The notes under the pieces were generated by a model. It did no database searches, had not been told where the DNA came from, and was given only the letters and a program-made list of their open reading frames with translations. The position numbers and the translations under genes were made by a program. DNA of 64,000 nucleotides from Syncephalastrum monosporum B8922 (lineage: Eukaryota; Mucoromycota; Mucoromycetes; Mucorales; Syncephalastraceae): assembly GCA_000697355.1 (NCBI GenBank), contig JNEN01000843.1:1-64000 (forward strand), written 5' to 3'. Positions 36,501 to 48,700 of the stretch are shown in pieces; the first letter of the stretch is position 1; every line of letters begins with the position of its first letter.

Positions 36501-36680
36501 GGCAGCTCGTCTGCTCGCTACTACGCCAACCGCACTCGCTCGCTGAAGTCTCTGGAGCGTCCCCGCAACTTTGGCCAGCGTCTGTTGAACATGAACAAGA
36601 AGATGAGCATGGACAAGAAGGAGATGCGCCGCTTCTCCTCTGCCCAGGCCTCGCACTCTGCCAACGTGCTCAACAACTAA
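33550..36680 (+). CDS. PMA1: Plasma-membrane P3A-type H+-ATPase
   Basis: Pumps protons out of the cell at the expense of ATP and sets the membrane potential for nutrient uptake. Four exons (33550-33713, 33820-34249, 34326-34687, 34751-36680) give 961 residues. Catalytic motifs are intact: TGES (211-214, actuator), CSDKTGTLT with phosphorylated Asp359, the nucleotide-binding region, [20 protein letters not shown], and [20 protein letters not shown] (from 617), plus ten predicted membrane segments. The loop [20 protein letters not shown] and the overall plan resemble plant and basidiomycete pumps more than yeast Pma1. The C-terminal regulatory tail is rich in Ser, Arg and Lys and ends [14 protein letters not shown]. 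Codon use is strikingly biased to C-ending and preferred codons compared with neighbours, a sign of very high expression. Confidence 0.97.
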
Positions 36681-39600
36681 AGGAAAAAATCTATATAGTA
36701 TCTCTTTTTTCTTCCACCTTTTTACCATGTCCGGTTCTATCGGATATTACAACTTGTTTACTTGAATATCACTTTTTTTGTTCATACAATCGTATTCCTT
36801 ATGTGAGTTGATTGGTATAGATTCTTTGTGCATTTTTTTTATTTTTTACTTCCAATTACTTGCAATATACTGCATTATCACATACATCTTCTCATTGTTC
36901 TATCTTGTTCTGTGCTTGCGAAAATTTTTTTCTTGTTCTTTAGTCTGGGGTATTGCCTGATTCGCAAACCATCCAGAGGAGTATTTAGGTTTATCATAGC
37001 TACTATTAAACTTGTCCTATATACATTGCTCACCACATATTAAAGGATAGGTAGGTACTACTAACTGCTACCCCTTAAAGTCTGCACAGTTTGTCATACA
37101 CGACAGCGGCATCCTGTCACACATATGTATGCCTTGTTCGTTGCTCTAAAAAAATTTTTTTTTCCGCCAGCTAGAAGCACAGATGATACGCTTTTTGTAA
37201 TACGCGCACCCATAAATAAATTCCTCCTTCAGGAAAATGATCCGCCACTATTTAGATGTCTGCGATCTTATTTCAAGTTTGGTTTGTTTACTTTCGGGCG
37301 GGAAAAGAGATCCATGGGCGGGCGGACGACAGGCATTAATACCTCAATGTTTGTGTGTGTGAATGTTATTCCCAAACAAAGCAAACTGGGCTCGGATACT
37401 CGGATCTCCGTGTGTTGTCTGTGCCTTTTCTGGCTCGCGTCTCAGTCAGACAGCGCCCTTTTGAGGCAGTGCAACCGGACGTGCGTTTGCGGCAGGAGAT
37501 TATATCATCATAGGTTACCCAGAACTCCATGCTTTAAAATAAGATTTGCGTGCCTCGTGCTCTCATCTGATACTAGTTCAATAGTGTTCCGCATCCCCGA
37601 CCTGCACAAAAAAGAAACAACCGATTGCCTGCTTTCAGCGGCTCGGTACTTGAAATGGCCGAGGCTTGGGACGGTGAAATTGATGATATTAGAACGCGCC
37701 GCGCTTACGCTCAAACACGCCGACCGCCCTTCCGCGCGCGGGGATGCACTATCGCTCCAACCGAAAGAGCCCCGCGGTCCTGGTTACTAATTGTCCCATC
37801 CAACGATCATTAAGTATATACACCTCCCGCCCCCAGTCCAGTCCTTGATTACTTCAGAACATAATATAATACCCGAAAGTCCGGTTTTTCGGGTTCTCTT
37901 TCACTCGCATCACGTTTTGTCATCCACCAGCATAAATACCATTAGAAGAATCGCTCCTGCATCATGATACCATCGTTTTGTACAATTCCCCTCAGAAGAT
38001 GACAGCATAAGGTCGTAGTAGCGACATGCCCATGTGACGTATTGCCACATGGATGGGGCGCTTCGGTCAGCTTTTGAGAGGCACTTCTAGATACGTGTTT
38101 ACCTTGGAAAGTTATTACAAGCAAGATACATTTTAACGCGCTATGATCTGATGGAGGTTCTTAAGCACCACTTTGCGACTAAGCTGATGTCAAAATCATT
38201 TAGCGGCGAGGCTGTATAATTTTGGTATGCATGAAGGCGCCACTTGAGAGATATGATACTGGGTGCAAGCTGTGTATAAAGTCTAACAAGGCCAGACTCT
38301 CCCGAATATGATACCGAACGGGTTGGCTGGATACATTCATAAATAATAGCAACCTTTCTGTTTCATTATAGAGGTATAGCCACACTCAAATGTGTAATTC
38401 TTTACACCAATTCTCGCTGATCCCCAGTCGAGGTTATATTTCTCGCTCCGTTAAGACAGTCATTCTGAACATCCAGATGTATACTATTTATGAATGATAA
38501 AAGTGGTGCTTATTCATAAGCAGCCTCCCGTATTCTGTGGACACTATCCATTCACTGATGCTCTAAAGATTTTACATGGATACAGCTTCATGTAGGCGGG
38601 ATGTAAATATCTTGTGTGAAGGAAGATAGGATTGTATTGTAAGAGAATGCAATTCTGTCTCGTCCCATGCCACTTTCTCGGCTGTCTGTACTTGGCAGGC
38701 TGCCTATCCTCAAGTTCCTAACATACTGCTACAAGCAATTGCTTGTTGAGACCTCCTATGCGGCAACATCTGGCAGTTGTATCAGACGATGTTCGAAAGT
38801 CTCTAGATTCTATTCGTCAATTGTCTTTTGGTTACGGCTAATCCTCTTAGACGATATATGTTAGCGTTGGCTCTTCCATAATAGTACACACTGCTGACGT
38901 TCTTTAGCAGCAAGCAGACATCAAGATATTGCCCATAAAAGCTTTCTGCGTATAGACCACTATGATAACAACATTGCCACTGCTCTCCTTTGCTGTGCTC
39001 TACACCCTAGAACATGGAAGGGCAGATAGGCAAGCGAGATAAACGGTACTGTGCTATGACAAAAGACTTGTACAAACCTGCTAGAGTAGATTCCAGCAAG
39101 GTTCAAATTTCTGGGGGCAGTAATACTGTAGCAAATTGAAGTGTTATCTGCCCTAGATGGGTAAGAGCTATGATCATTGACATTATTAAAAGGGTAATGG
39201 TGATTGTATTATTACAGGCTTGTATAAATTAGACAATCCCAAGGCTGAGTCGACTTGGAAATTAGGTCAAGTGCTCTATCACCATTATTCTTTAGTGAGC
39301 ATATGGATTGATATTAGATGCAAGTAGGTTAGGGTCTCATTGATATCGTCACAGCTTCTGTGTTCTCTTTTCTCAGATCCTTTCGATCAAATTTCTGCCT
39401 CTCGTTCTTCTATGTCCTTCACGCTGGTAGGTGTCTCGCTGAAAGACATCACTGGCGGTTCGTTCGTGTACTGTACAAGTGTACATGTCAAAATCAAGAT
39501 TCAATATTGTAAAGGGCGAGGACCGGACGGCAGTATGCTTGTATCAGTAGTTCCCGCTAGATCTGCCTATGCTTAGCCAAAATTCGCGTTGACATAAAAA

Positions 39601-39730
39601 TGCGCGAATTTTAAGAAACTCTCTTTTCTCTGCGCGTCTGTCGTACACCTGTCATATACCTGTCTTCTCGATTTTTGCTTGTAAAGCAGCCAAACGTCCA
39701 AGCCCAATCGAAGACTGGCCGCATCCGCTC
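36681..39730. other. Long gene-free stretch between proton pump and DNA-PKcs
   Basis: 3 kb with no recognisable gene. It starts with the AT-rich 3' region of the pump. A 221-codon frame at 37125-37790 (+) has an amino-acid composition unlike a folded protein and no motif. A short palindrome ACCCGAAA...TTTTCGGGT lies near 37872-37896. The last kilobase is AT-rich and leads into the DNA-PKcs promoter. No tRNA, rRNA or terminal repeats were seen. Confidence 0.5.
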
Positions 39731-42700
39731 ATGTCTGTTTCCACATCTATTGAAGCTTGCCTTCAAGATTTGACGGAGGCGTCTCGTACGAGTCTCAGTC
39801 TGAAGTCGATCGCGTCTGACCTTGCCACGCGCGTCATGGCTGACGTTGACGATGTCGATCGTGGTAGGACACTGTTTACTGCTTCGCCTACTGTGTGCTT
39901 ATTGAAGCCTTTCGTGCATTGTCCTTCCAGACTATGTATGCTCTTTACTTTTTGACCCCGATAACGGCATTCTACGGTTTATGCGACAAAATGGCTCTAC
40001 AAAGGATTCGAGTGCCGTTTCAGCTGTGACAACACTCCTTGACTTTCTTGTTTCATTTATACAAAAAGCACAGACGAGTCTGCAGCGTTACGCTCCATCC
40101 TTGAAACAGTGTTGTGTGGCGCTCATCAATGCACCTTCAAGCCGTGTCCAGTCCTCAGCATTGGATGTGCTAGCCACACTTCTCAACCCCGATATCAGCC
40201 AACTCGACACTTCTGTATTCAGAATTGACTCACTCTATGAACAGTACGGGAATTGCATTGGGGGTAGTGAAAGGTACTCATACGGTTGTATATGTATACT
40301 ACTAGGAACAAGCGTACCTATGCATCCTATACAAAAATCTCTGCATCAGTGAGATCAAGGACACTGATACTTATGGGGACGATCGCTCGATACTACCCAA
40401 GCGCTATCACCGACAATGACGTTCAAACACTCAAGCGTTGGACTTTAAGTGCGCTTGATGCCGAGCTTAAAAAGAATGTTGCTGAACATCAAATTCTATC
40501 GGGTGCGCTCGGTGCTATGGATGCCTTACTCTCGAGAGGGGATGTCAGCTTGGGTAAGAGCGCTTGATGAGGTTCACTGCAATCACTAACATTGAACAAT
40601 ACACAGATCAAAATGAACTGAAACAACTTTATGAGGCCGACAAGGCCATTCTTAATATTCCAGAGAAATTGTCGCGCTATGCTGCACCTACCGGTAATAT
40701 AGCCCTACCATGACTTTGTAATCTTTCTCATTGTTTATTCAGCTGCGCTTCAATTGTTCTGCAACCATGCATCCCTCTTTGAGCGTCATCTTATTGTCGA
40801 CAGCGAAATACTCTACAGCCGGTTTTCCAGCATTCGATTTCACAGAAATCATGATCTGTCCAAACTCGGTTTCCAGGCGATGGATGTTTTGATCGAACAA
40901 GTATTTATACTCTTATTTGTTTCGATATAATCACGGCTAATCGTCATTCCACGAAGACTGCCAATGTCCTGACCAAACTGACACCCGGACATACCGAGAA
41001 AGGCGTCTTTCGGGTAACTAATATGGTATATTGAGTGGATGTAATCTAACACGACGCTCTTTGCAGTTCTTCTTTCTCAAGTTTTTTGACGAAATGAACC
41101 AGGAAAGCGATAACACAGACTATCCTCGTGTTGCCGCGGCCATTAAAGGCTTTGGCCACTTTTCCAAGGTGTTCAGAAAGTTCATGCAGCAAAGCGAAGT
41201 TGACGGCTTGATACAAGATCTCGTCAAGAAAAGCGCATGGATTTTTACAGAGTAAGTTGCATTCCGTATTAAGCAGTATCTCATATGATAAACAGGGGAA
41301 CATTAGAGCATACGCGCTTGCTCAACTATATACCTTCTTTCATCGCTTCGTATAACCAAATCATACAACATATCGACAATGTATCCTCCGAATTCATGGC
41401 AACATTAACACGGGCGATTAATGTGTTTGTCACCGACTACCGCCGATTGTCGTCTTGGGCCCGGGAACAAGGCACCGAAGCCATTAAAGATACTCTACAG
41501 GCGCTCTATTCTAAAAGTGAAGGCGACGTGCGTGCATTCGCCACTAATACTTGTAAGTCAAGTATATGTCATTGACGCATGTGCTTACTGCTCTTTAGTC
41601 CATAATGCATTAGTATGGACCTGTACAGAAACGCGCAGAGACGCTCCAAACGAGATGCAAGTCTACGTTGAATATCTCGCTTTCTGGAAATCCATTTTCC
41701 AGACCGAGGAGCCACAGTCATTTGATTCAAACGACCAATTTCTGGGCGTTTTATATGATAGCTTTCTCACTGCATTGTTGCGACTCTTGAAGCTCTTCAA
41801 CCTGGAAGTGACGAGTGAGACTGCGCCTGATGCCACGCCGGATAAGCCCACACAGGGCGGCATCAAAACAGCAGACGACAAAGGCACCCGAGTCGCATCT
41901 GCTGCCATGCTTGGGACGATACTGCAGCCTGTGAACGAAATGGATTTTGTCCTCTTTCACAATATTGTCGGTTTCTGGTGTGCTCTCGTTCCCCAATTGC
42001 GGGGCGAACGGCTAATACAGTGGATACAAATTGCGGGCTTAGAGTTGATACAGCTCAGCATTCGACAGCCCTTGGTGAGCGGATTCTATCGTATGCTGGC
42101 GATCGTAATCACTATCACCGATCGTGTCGGGTGTTTTCGAGAATCTCAGAAGCTTTATCATAAACAACATGAGGCATTGAACGCACTTGAACCTACATCA
42201 CGGGTAAAATATCGGCTTCAAGCAGTTATGGGGAATGCTAATATATCGAATCTAGTCTGACATGTACGTCACCTACTTGTCTTTCCGAGATTTTCTCAAG
42301 GAAACGCGATACCGTCTCCAGCAATTCAAGGATGAACTTTTGGCCGCCTGCCTGCAGCTCGTCCTCACCGTACCCCTGACATTTTTCAATATTGATGAAG
42401 TTGTCCAGCCTTTGCAGACCGCGCTTGAGCTTGGCTTGACATATCATCCGTTGGCCACAACCGCGCTCTGTGCTCTTGATCAAATCACTGCGCCTGATGC
42501 GCCGACGTCGTCTGATCTCTCGTTTTTGGGAGCGGTTCTCCCGTATCTCAACGAGTATCTTATGGATCGACAGGAAATCGAAGGAGTCGACGATAGTGTT
42601 AAGCGCCGAAAGGCGTTCAACGTGGCGGCTGCCAAGAAGAACTTCCAACGCTGGCGTACGCTGAACGAATTCCAGACGTCTGAGTACGTTTCATTGCGTG

Positions 42701-45700
42701 ACCTGCAGTTACGGATATTGCGTTTCCTGGGCCGGCTTGGCGGGGCAAGCAAACTAATGATCCAAACGCCTCAGCATCAGAACAAGAATGAGTCGACAAA
42801 GGCGCTCAGTAGGACTTACAATAAGATGCTCGCCTGGGATCCTTCTCGACCCCTCAAAATTCGACTGGCCTTTCAAGGAGCCACCATTGATCTCTCTTTT
42901 GGTAAGTCGCTCTTTTACTTGTAGAATGTATTTTTCATTTTCTGCAGACGAACTGTTACCTCGCATATGTGATCTGGCAGAATCCTCGCCAGATCGAAAA
43001 ACCAAATCGGCCGCCTGTGAAGTGCTTCACGCCCTCGTACTTGTGATGATTGGCAAGTCTGCTCACAGACCAAGACAAGAAAAAGCCCCCACACGGTCAC
43101 CATATCATCGTATATACGTACACGTCTTCCCAGTCCTGCTACGTCTCGCGATCGACATCGACTCTATCCCTCGCAGCATGTTCCGAACTCTAGTGTTCCA
43201 GCTTATCCACTGGCTGACATCGAATGCCCAGGCCGAAAATCCAGAAACAATCGCACTGCTGGAGACATGTCTCGAAGCGGTATGCGACTCCAATGCATCG
43301 CTGCAAAGCTTTGGCGCTGAATGCCTTCAAGAATTTGTTGAGTGGTCGATCAAGCAATCAGGTCTTCGACAGAGTGGTAACACGATGAACATCAAATCAC
43401 TTTTGAAGAGACTGTACAATATGGCTTCGAATCCGCGACCGACGCTACGTCTAGGCGCCGCCATAGTCATCAACCACATTTACCGCATCTACCGCGAAGA
43501 AGAGCCCATCGTCAATGAGTTTACATTGGAGCTGTTCTACTGGATGCTTTTCAGTCTGCGTCTCGCCGAGAATGATCACCCCTCGATAGGCACACGCGAA
43601 CAGTCCAAAAACGCGATATCGCATGTCAAACGCATCCTCCGCGAAAAGGCACTTATTTTCTTGAAAGGCACGCCGGAACGACGTACGTTTCCTGGGATAG
43701 AAGAACCTACTCTGCAAGAAACGGTGGCATGGGCTTTCCAAGAAATTGGACAATTGGAGCGCGACTACGCACGAAGCTGCATGGACTTTTTTAGCGAGTT
43801 CGTTCTCACCATGCCTGGAGTTCAAAACGCAAAGGACTGGTTCCAGGAGCGTTATGAACGGAATGAGAGCTATATCACTGATATCCTGGAGACACAGCGT
43901 CTACGACCAACCCAAGTGAAAGGAGACAACGCGGCATCCTGTTTGCTCTGGCTTCGTCAGATGAACTGCGCTCTGGACGGCTACGTGTGGCTGATTGATC
44001 GCGACATGGTGTCGGTCATGACCGTCTTAAATCAGACATCCTCTGTGCTCTTGGACGCGTGTCACTATCTTGTTACTGAGGTGCCAGCAATACTGTCTTC
44101 GAACACTTTTGGCACCTTTGATCGGATACAACTTAATGCGCTATATGCTTATGCGACCTACAGACTGGCATGCTTTTTGAACTGTATCGCTGCTTCGAAA
44201 GAAAGCAACGATGCGCTTGGCCTGTCACGCGTTACTGATATACTCTTCACTGAAGACCTGAGCCGACTCCTCGCCCACGTATTCCTGTTACCCGACCAGT
44301 TGGTGGAAGTAATACAGGCAGAGCAAGGCGCCTTGTCGACATGGATGACTTCGGAAAAGATCCTCCACGTTATGCAGCTTTTCCTGCATGCCATGGTCGA
44401 GAAAGGGCCACCCAAGTTCTTGCGTACCTTCGCGAAGTCTGTCAACGCCATTATTCGTACAGACAATTTGGACGTAACGCAGCTACAACACGATCAAGGT
44501 AATTATCATATTGCTCTTTAGACTATGCGTCTCACTCGCTTCTATTAGGGGCGTTGACTGAGATGCTACAGACACTGCAGGGTTTCAAAGTGCTTCAATC
44601 TCTCAAGCTTTTTGACATGGTCTGCAGACAGAACAAGACGGCCGGACACGCGTCGTCTGATCAAGATTACTATGGAGACATGTTTGACAAATTTCTTGAG
44701 ATGCGTTCAAGCAGTGATCCTTTGCGTATCAGGCTCGTGGGTGACATGGTGCGAATTGCGGGCAGCAGCCTCTGTTCAGACAGTTCTTATTGCCAGAAAC
44801 TCCTCTCGAACGATTTGCATGGCCAGGAGCGGATCACTGTCTATGAAAAATTCCAACCCTATGTAAGCGTGTTCATTCGAAATCTACATCGATATTTAAC
44901 ATCAATGAAAAAAGATCAACGATTGTATCGCTCTGCATTTCAAAACCTTTGCACCGATCTTACTGGCCGACATTGAGGGCGATTTCATGCCGCGCGTTAT
45001 CATTGGCCTGGTGGAGTACTTGAAAAGCAACCGCAAAACGCTCGCAAACGAAATCAACTGTTTCACAACCGAGGAAAGTTATCACATGAATGGTGAAGTA
45101 GAGCTAGATGCTCATACACATTTGAATTTTTAGCTTGCGACTTCTTCGTTCTTAAAAGACCTGTAAGTAGATGAAAGTGTTAAGACAAGTAAGCTTACCT
45201 ATATCCCAGAATCGCCGCCTGGAAATCACAGTCAAAGCTTTTGAACCTTGCGGCGTTCCTAAAAGGCCTGTTTGGCGCTGATCCCGGTCTTTTATACCGT
45301 ACTGCGAACCAAGGCCATACCTTTGGGGTCTTTTATCAGGCGATCAAGGCTCTACTTGACCGGGACGCGCCACTATCAGTGAAAATGGAGGCATTTGATG
45401 TCCTGCCAGTATACCTTACTGTACAAGGAGAGCACGTCGACCGCATCATTGCTCTGGTGAGAGATACAGCAAGTTGGCAGCTCGGTATCAGGTCCAGAGA
45501 TCTGCGCGTCGGAAGCGAAGAGTACGTCGGTCTAGTTTGGCTTTATAACTCCTAACACATGTCGTAGATATAACCAATACATTGCCACACTGGACAAGAT
45601 CATCGACATGATGGTCTCTTTCCGTTCAACGCCTTTGTTCAATATTCTTCTCCCCTTATATATTCAAGAAGAGGACCATGTCCATGCTGAGGCCTTCAAG

Positions 45701-48700
45701 GAGGGATTTGCTAAGTTTGCCAAGTCGCTTGATATGAAACGATTCCATGACCTTACGGAAACCTGCTTGGCGTAAGTAGCAATACAGCAATGCAGCATAT
45801 ATTAAACCTTGTATACATCTAGATACTACAAGGATGATGGAAACAGAATCGAAATTCGGCGTAACGTCATCAGTTTACTCGTTTCGCTGTTTATACTTGT
45901 ACCCGACGAGTATGTCGTGAACTTTTACATGGACAACATTCTCTTTATTATGACTGGCGCAACGCGACAGCTATTGCGGCGTGGCACGGACGAAGAGATC
46001 AGGGTGGACATGGAAGAAAAGACATGCTGTATTTACCTGATGCAAACATTTTATATTCGCGTACGACATGGCAAGCAGTTTGGTATGCGGAGCGAAGTCA
46101 GCAAGAAATGGGAACAAGAGACGGGAAATATGAGTGACAAGGCAGATGCCAAGGGCAAGATCATGATGACCAAGCTCGTGGACGCGCTTGATCAGGCCAA
46201 ATCGGAACAGGTATACTTCTAACTTTGGCGAAGGAAGTGCTCTAAATGGCCCTTTAGAACCCACAAGAAGCCGAAGTGCTGGCCGAGACAAGACTACGCT
46301 ATCATCAGATGGCCTACAACACTATGACTGTCGCTATTCTAAATACGCAAACCAAGGAGGCGTTCTTGAACGGTTTCCTTCTGAAAGCCCGTAAAGGCGC
46401 TCACTGGGAGAACATCATTGACCTGAAGAAACTAAAAGAGACTCGGCTTCAAATTGAGCTCGATCAACCTTTGATGACGACCCGTCTTGGCGAGTTTCGA
46501 GAGAGAGCCGGTTTCAGAAAGCAAGATAGCGGATCACGCGTAAACTACATTGCATCGATGCAGTTGGCGGGAAGCAGGTAAGAGCAACAAGCGCTTATAG
46601 TATCTACCACTAATTACGTGGGTTCCTAGTCTGGCCCAAGCGTCTCTGTCAGATGTAAGTTCGGTATTAGAAATGAATCAAATCTCATATAAGTATTACA
46701 GATGGCACTGGCAGCAAGCGGTCAAGCATCTCCTATGTCTATTGATGAAGATGAAGACACTGGAGATAGCGCTGATGTAAACAAGATTGAAGAAGATGAA
46801 AAGGAGTTCGGAGAAGTATCAGGACGGTAAGTCGCGCTGTCGCCTCCGCCACTTTTCCTTACGTGCAGCTTTAATAGAGGAGAGAACGAGCTGGAGATGG
46901 ACATATTTAACAAGAATCCATGCATGACCTTCCTTGTGCAAACCATCAAGCGTCTGCATTCGACAATTTCGCCGCCAGATCCGACCAAACCCACGCCCGC
47001 TTGGATGAATACCTTGTTATCGACGTTTAAAAAAGCAGGTAATGAATACAGTTAAAGGTACTGAGCTATTACTGATCATGACTTCGACAGAAGATAATGA
47101 TTCTGGGATTCCTCTTCGGCTATTTCTCGCCAAAGTCATCATCAATCTCCCCGCTGCCTTTGAGCCTTACGCCGAGCTCTGGATTCGTCCTCTCATGCGA
47201 CTTGTAGCACAAGGCGCTAAGTATGGTGACCCCATGAACTATTTCGTTCAGGTATACGCGCACTTTGATGTAGAAACACAGCGTTGTTGACATGTTCACA
47301 GGATCTTTGCTATGTCATTCTCGCTTGGGGCAAGAATGTAAAACTCGAGGACTCTTACGAGGACAAGACACTTTTGTTTCATTTTACCGTAAGTTCTGGA
47401 TGGGCAACGATTGCCTGCAGCTGATTGCGAGCATAGAACTACCTCATGGAAAATGCATACTACGAAACGGCTCGCATTGCAAAGAACCATGTCCAAATAG
47501 TAAAAAATGTGATCGAGAATTGGGAAGATCGCCTTATCCCGCCCACGGTAAAAGGAAACATTTGCTCCTGTGTATCATAAATCTTATGCTCTTCTACAGA
47601 AAACTATGTATAGCCAGTTTAATCCGAGAGACAAGAATGCAGGTCAAATCCGCGTGGGCCTCCAACTTGTTGGCGCCATCCTCGTGCATGACATCAATCC
47701 GTTTTACAACGGCGAAGGATTCAGTCTGGATGGCTTGACTGAACATCAATTCTACGCCGCGATATGTGATAATATGGATAATAGTAGCCGTGAAGTCTCT
47801 GCCACAGCTGCTGAGGTAAGTCAGAAGACAAGTACGACAAGAACAACGGCTCATTGTTGTCTGTTAGCTTGCTGCTTTAGCGCTAAAGCTAATGATTGCA
47901 AAGCGACGCGAAAACGTCGACGTGGAGGGTATGATAATCGAGAAGGTAATTTCATCTTGCTGTTCCTGTATGTGTATAGTTAACACTTATTTAAATTAGC
48001 TGAAAAGAATGGATCCTTTAAGACAAGAGAAGGCGAACAACGGCAAATTCCTGAGCTGCATCTACAGAGTCCAGACACATCGGTCCGAAATCGCAAACAA
48101 ATTTGTTAACAAGGTCATCTACTTGCTACCGAGCCTGGTGGGAGACTTGAAGGTGCTGGCTCTTCAAATCGTGGGCCGCGCCGTCGGAGAGCTGGACGAC
48201 GTATTCAAGGTCCTCGAGAGTAAAGGGTTGCTGGCCATGTTGGGCATGAGGTAAGGAATGAAGAACACTAAAACGAGACTGGTACCTATTCGCATTCAAT
48301 AGAAACGTGGACGCCCAGATCGCTTTGCTCAGCATGCTCGATCAGATCGCACCAACATTGAGCTCGGATAACATAAGCACTATGCTAGACACCTTGGTGG
48401 ATCTATTTGCCAAGCACGCAAATGTGGAGTGCCGAGTACGTTTTCATTTCCTCTCTGAGCTTAACTGACGCCGGTCTTAGGTTTTATACTTCTCTATCTT
48501 GCGCAAATGCTACGATACGCTAATGGACATTTCGCCGCTAAAGGATCGGATTAACTCAGAGATTCTTAAGGGCCTACTTGATGCCGACAAGGTGATACAG
48601 CAGACAAACGTAGAGTTTGTCGAGACGCGGCATGGTTTGAAAGAAGAAATATTTGACGTGATACAAGGCCTATTAAGGTGAGTGCCATTGTATATGCACT

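Noticed and set aside
34737..36728. 663-codon open frame antisense to the H+-ATPase gene
   Set aside because: Explained by the extreme codon bias of the pump exon, which removes stop codons from the opposite strand. The translation is an Asp/Gly/Val/Glu-rich composition artefact with no motif.
37125..37790. 221-codon plus-strand frame
   Set aside because: Composition (many Arg, Cys, Ser, no hydrophobic core pattern) unlike a real protein. Kept only as a low-interest observation.
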